Positions 62,596-64,000 of a DNA stretch of 64,000 nucleotides are shown piece by piece. Made by a program: the position numbers and the translations under genes. Under the pieces are notes generated by a model. The model worked only from the letters and a program-made list of their open reading frames with translations, was not told the DNA's origin and did not search any database. Within the stretch, counting starts at the first letter, position 1. Each line of letters opens with the position of its first letter. The stretch comes from Arthrobacter gandavensis (GTDB lineage: Bacteria > Actinomycetota > Actinomycetes > Actinomycetales > Micrococcaceae): assembly GCF_015355785.1 (NCBI RefSeq), contig NZ_JADKYW010000002.1, positions 1 through 64,000 on the forward strand. Direction: 5' to 3'.

Positions 62596-62651
62596 CGAGA
62601 TGGCAGAAACTGCCCTTTTGAGACCTGTAACGTGCAGTTTCTGCCATCTCG
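62596..62651. repeat. Palindromic repeat copy C (18-bp stem)
   Basis: Arms 62596-62613 (CGAGATGGCAGAAACTGC) and 62634-62651 are perfect reverse complements around a 20-nt non-matching centre. The arm differs from copy A by one base. It lies between ybdD and the small acidic gene, both on the minus strand; it may end the cstA-ybdD transcript. Confidence 0.88.
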
Positions 62652-62678
62652 AGGGGGGGAAGGGAGGCTGCTACCGCA

Positions 62679-62870
62679 TCAGCAGCAGCGCCCGCCGGGG
62701 TTGGCGTCCTGGCGGTCCATCTTGTCCCGCCAGAATTCCCGCTCGGTCAGCGGCGGAGACGAACAGCCCGACGCCGCGTGGTGCGCCTGGTACTTGCGGT
62801 ACGCGTCCTCTCCCATCACGTCACGGAAGAAGCGGATGAATCCGCGCAGGTGCCCGACGACGGCGGTCAT
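62679..62870 (-). CDS. ybdD: YbdD/YjiX family (DUF466) small protein
   Basis: The 63-residue protein matches the YbdD family that is paired with CstA/BtsT pyruvate or peptide transporters: FIRFFRDVMGEDAYRKYQ and LTEREFWRDKM. The C-terminus GGRCC is Cys-rich. Its ATG overlaps the cstA stop (ATGA), so translation is coupled. It may be an accessory subunit of the transporter. Confidence 0.92.
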   Translation of the reverse strand: MTAVVGHLRGFIRFFRDVMGEDAYRKYQAHHAASGCSSPPLTEREFWRDKMDRQDANPGGRCC

Positions 62871-64000
62871 CAGTGACCCGTCCGCGCCGGCTGTTTCTCC
62901 TCCGGCAGGGCATCCCACTGTGCCTGGATTTCCTTTTCCTCCGGTGCGGCGAAGAAGCCTGCCGGCGCGAACGTCCGCGACGGCACGGCCAGGTCCTCGG
63001 CGCTCGGCGCTCCGCCGGACCGGAAGGAGCGGACCGAGGCCAGAACAGCCGTGACGATCACGATGATCGCCAGGGTCACGAACAGGATGGACAGGACACC
63101 CTGCACGAAGGTGTTCCGGACCACCGCCTCCATGGCCTCGACGGTCTTGGCCGTACCGAAGCTGGTTTCCCCGGCCTCCAGGGCGTTGCGGAAGGCGTTG
63201 TGCTGCGCCCAGTAGCCCACGGCCGGGACCGGGGAGAAGATCTTGTACATCGAGGCAGTGATGGTGACCACGGAGGCGAAGGCCAGCGGCAGCACCACCA
63301 CCCAGATGTACTTGAAGACGTTCTTCTTGGCCAGGATCGCCAGGCAGATCGCCAGCGCTATGGCAGCGAGCAGCTGGTTGGCGATGCCGAAGAGCGGGAA
63401 CAGCGTATTGATGCCACCCAGCGGATCGGTGACACCCATGATCAGGATCGAACCCCAGCCGGCAACCATGATCGCCGTGCAGATCCAGGCCCCTGTCCGC
63501 CACCCGGTATCCCTGAACTTCGGGACGAAGTTGCCGATCGAATCCTGCAGCATGAAGCGGGCGACGCGGGTGCCGGCGTCGACGGCGGTGAGGATGAACA
63601 GCGCCTCGAACATGATGGCGAAGTGGTACCAGAAGGCCATCATCGCCGGGCCGCCGATGAAGCTCTGCATGATCATCGCCAGGCCGACGGCGAGGGTGGG
63701 CGCACCGCCGGTGCGCGAGACCACCGACTCTTCACCGACGTCGGAGGCCAGGGAGGTGAGCATGTCCGGGGTGAGGTTCACGCCCGCCAGGCCCAGGGAG
63801 TTCACGAACGCGACGGCGCCCTCAACGGTTCCGCCGGTGGCGGCCGCCGAGGAGTTCATGGCGAAGTAGATGCCGCGGTCCAGGGAGATTGCTGCGACCA
63901 GCGCCATGATTGCCACGAAGGACTCCATCAGCATGCCGCCGTAGCCGATGAACCGGGTCTGGCGTTCCTTCATGATCATCTTCGGGGTGGTTCCCGAGGA
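62870..64000 (-). CDS. cstA: Carbon starvation protein CstA family transporter (partial, 5' end off the window)
   Basis: CstA-family proteins are multi-helix membrane transporters for pyruvate or peptides induced under carbon limitation. The visible 376 or so C-terminal residues have about nine membrane helices and the family stretches FIGYGGMLMESFVAIMAL, GGPAMMAFWYHFAIMFEALFILT (in parts) and LFPLFGIANQLLAAIAL. The frame continues upstream through SSGTTPKM at the edge, so the gene is truncated only by the window. It is followed by ybdD. Confidence 0.95.
   Translation of the reverse strand, partial: SSGTTPKMIMKERQTRFIGYGGMLMESFVAIMALVAAISLDRGIYFAMNSSAAATGGTVEGAVAFVNSLGLAGVNLTPDMLTSLASDVGEESVVSRTGGAPTLAVGLAMIMQSFIGGPAMMAFWYHFAIMFEALFILTAVDAGTRVARFMLQDSIGNFVPKFRDTGWRTGAWICTAIMVAGWGSILIMGVTDPLGGINTLFPLFGIANQLLAAIALAICLAILAKKNVFKYIWVVVLPLAFASVVTITASMYKIFSPVPAVGYWAQHNAFRNALEAGETSFGTAKTVEAMEAVVRNTFVQGVLSILFVTLAIIVIVTAVLASVRSFRSGGAPSAEDLAVPSRTFAPAGFFAAPEEKEIQAQWDALPEEKQPARTGH

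Noticed and set aside
1-64000. CRISPR arrays, insertion sequences, prophage or toxin-antitoxin modules
   Set aside because: No regularly spaced direct repeats, transposase or integrase motifs, or paired small toxin/antitoxin genes were seen on either strand.

Overview
This window comes from a high-GC actinobacterium, most likely a motile member of the Micrococcaceae close to Arthrobacter. The support is codon use, CarD, the SenX3-RegX3 pair, the GlgE pathway with a fused maltokinase-branching enzyme, a GQYL-ended proteasome activator (Bpa), many leaderless starts behind TANNNT -10 boxes, and Gram-positive-type flagellar genes without P/L-ring components.

Layout. The left edge (1-300) holds the promoter and leader of an rRNA operon that runs leftward off the window. 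Next come alpha-glucan genes (307-12875): leftward glgE-treS-mak::glgB, rightward glgP and leftward glgX. Housekeeping genes follow (12903-18110): rlmB, cysS, ispF, ispD, carD and a lipoprotein. The phosphate section (18202-20915) has senX3-regX3 divergent from phoU around a four-unit, 11-bp-phased PHO box. Then come gpmA, a methyltransferase, a DUF2516 protein, a Cys/Met-metabolism PLP enzyme, tmk-holB, a TAP-type lipoprotein hydrolase, tRNA-Thr(CGT) and two small unknown genes.

The centre (29054-60015) is a flagellar locus. Leftward it reads flgBC-fliEFG-fliHIJ-nlpC/P60-fliK-flgD-flgE, then flbD-motAB-fliMNOPQR-flhBA-pseudo-flhF-csrA. To the right are fliD-fliS-fliT-like, fliC and a FliA/WhiG sigma gene on the minus strand, and flgN-flgK-flgL-fliW on the plus strand. 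A stand-alone UvrA-like gene sits inside the locus. The right end has an aldo/keto reductase, bpa with two unknown neighbours, ybdD and a partial cstA.

How it works together. Five sites of the form T[A/T]AC-N15-GCCGAtAr lie upstream of flgB, flbD, fliM, fliC and flgN, matching the promoter class of the sigma gene encoded here. CsrA and its antagonist FliW are both present. The fliC leader has an ACGGA-loop hairpin plus an ACGGA over the Shine-Dalgarno, and the flgB leader has two tandem hairpins with AUGGAUC and ACGGAUC loops. Together these suggest a sigma-28 plus CsrA/FliW circuit that covers the first basal-body operon as well as flagellin. motB is split by a C7 tract, so the sequenced clone may be non-motile, phase-OFF or mis-sequenced. 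A family of long palindromes sharing the arm CGAGATRRCAGAAASTGC occurs three times at gene ends. No CRISPR array, prophage or IS element was seen.
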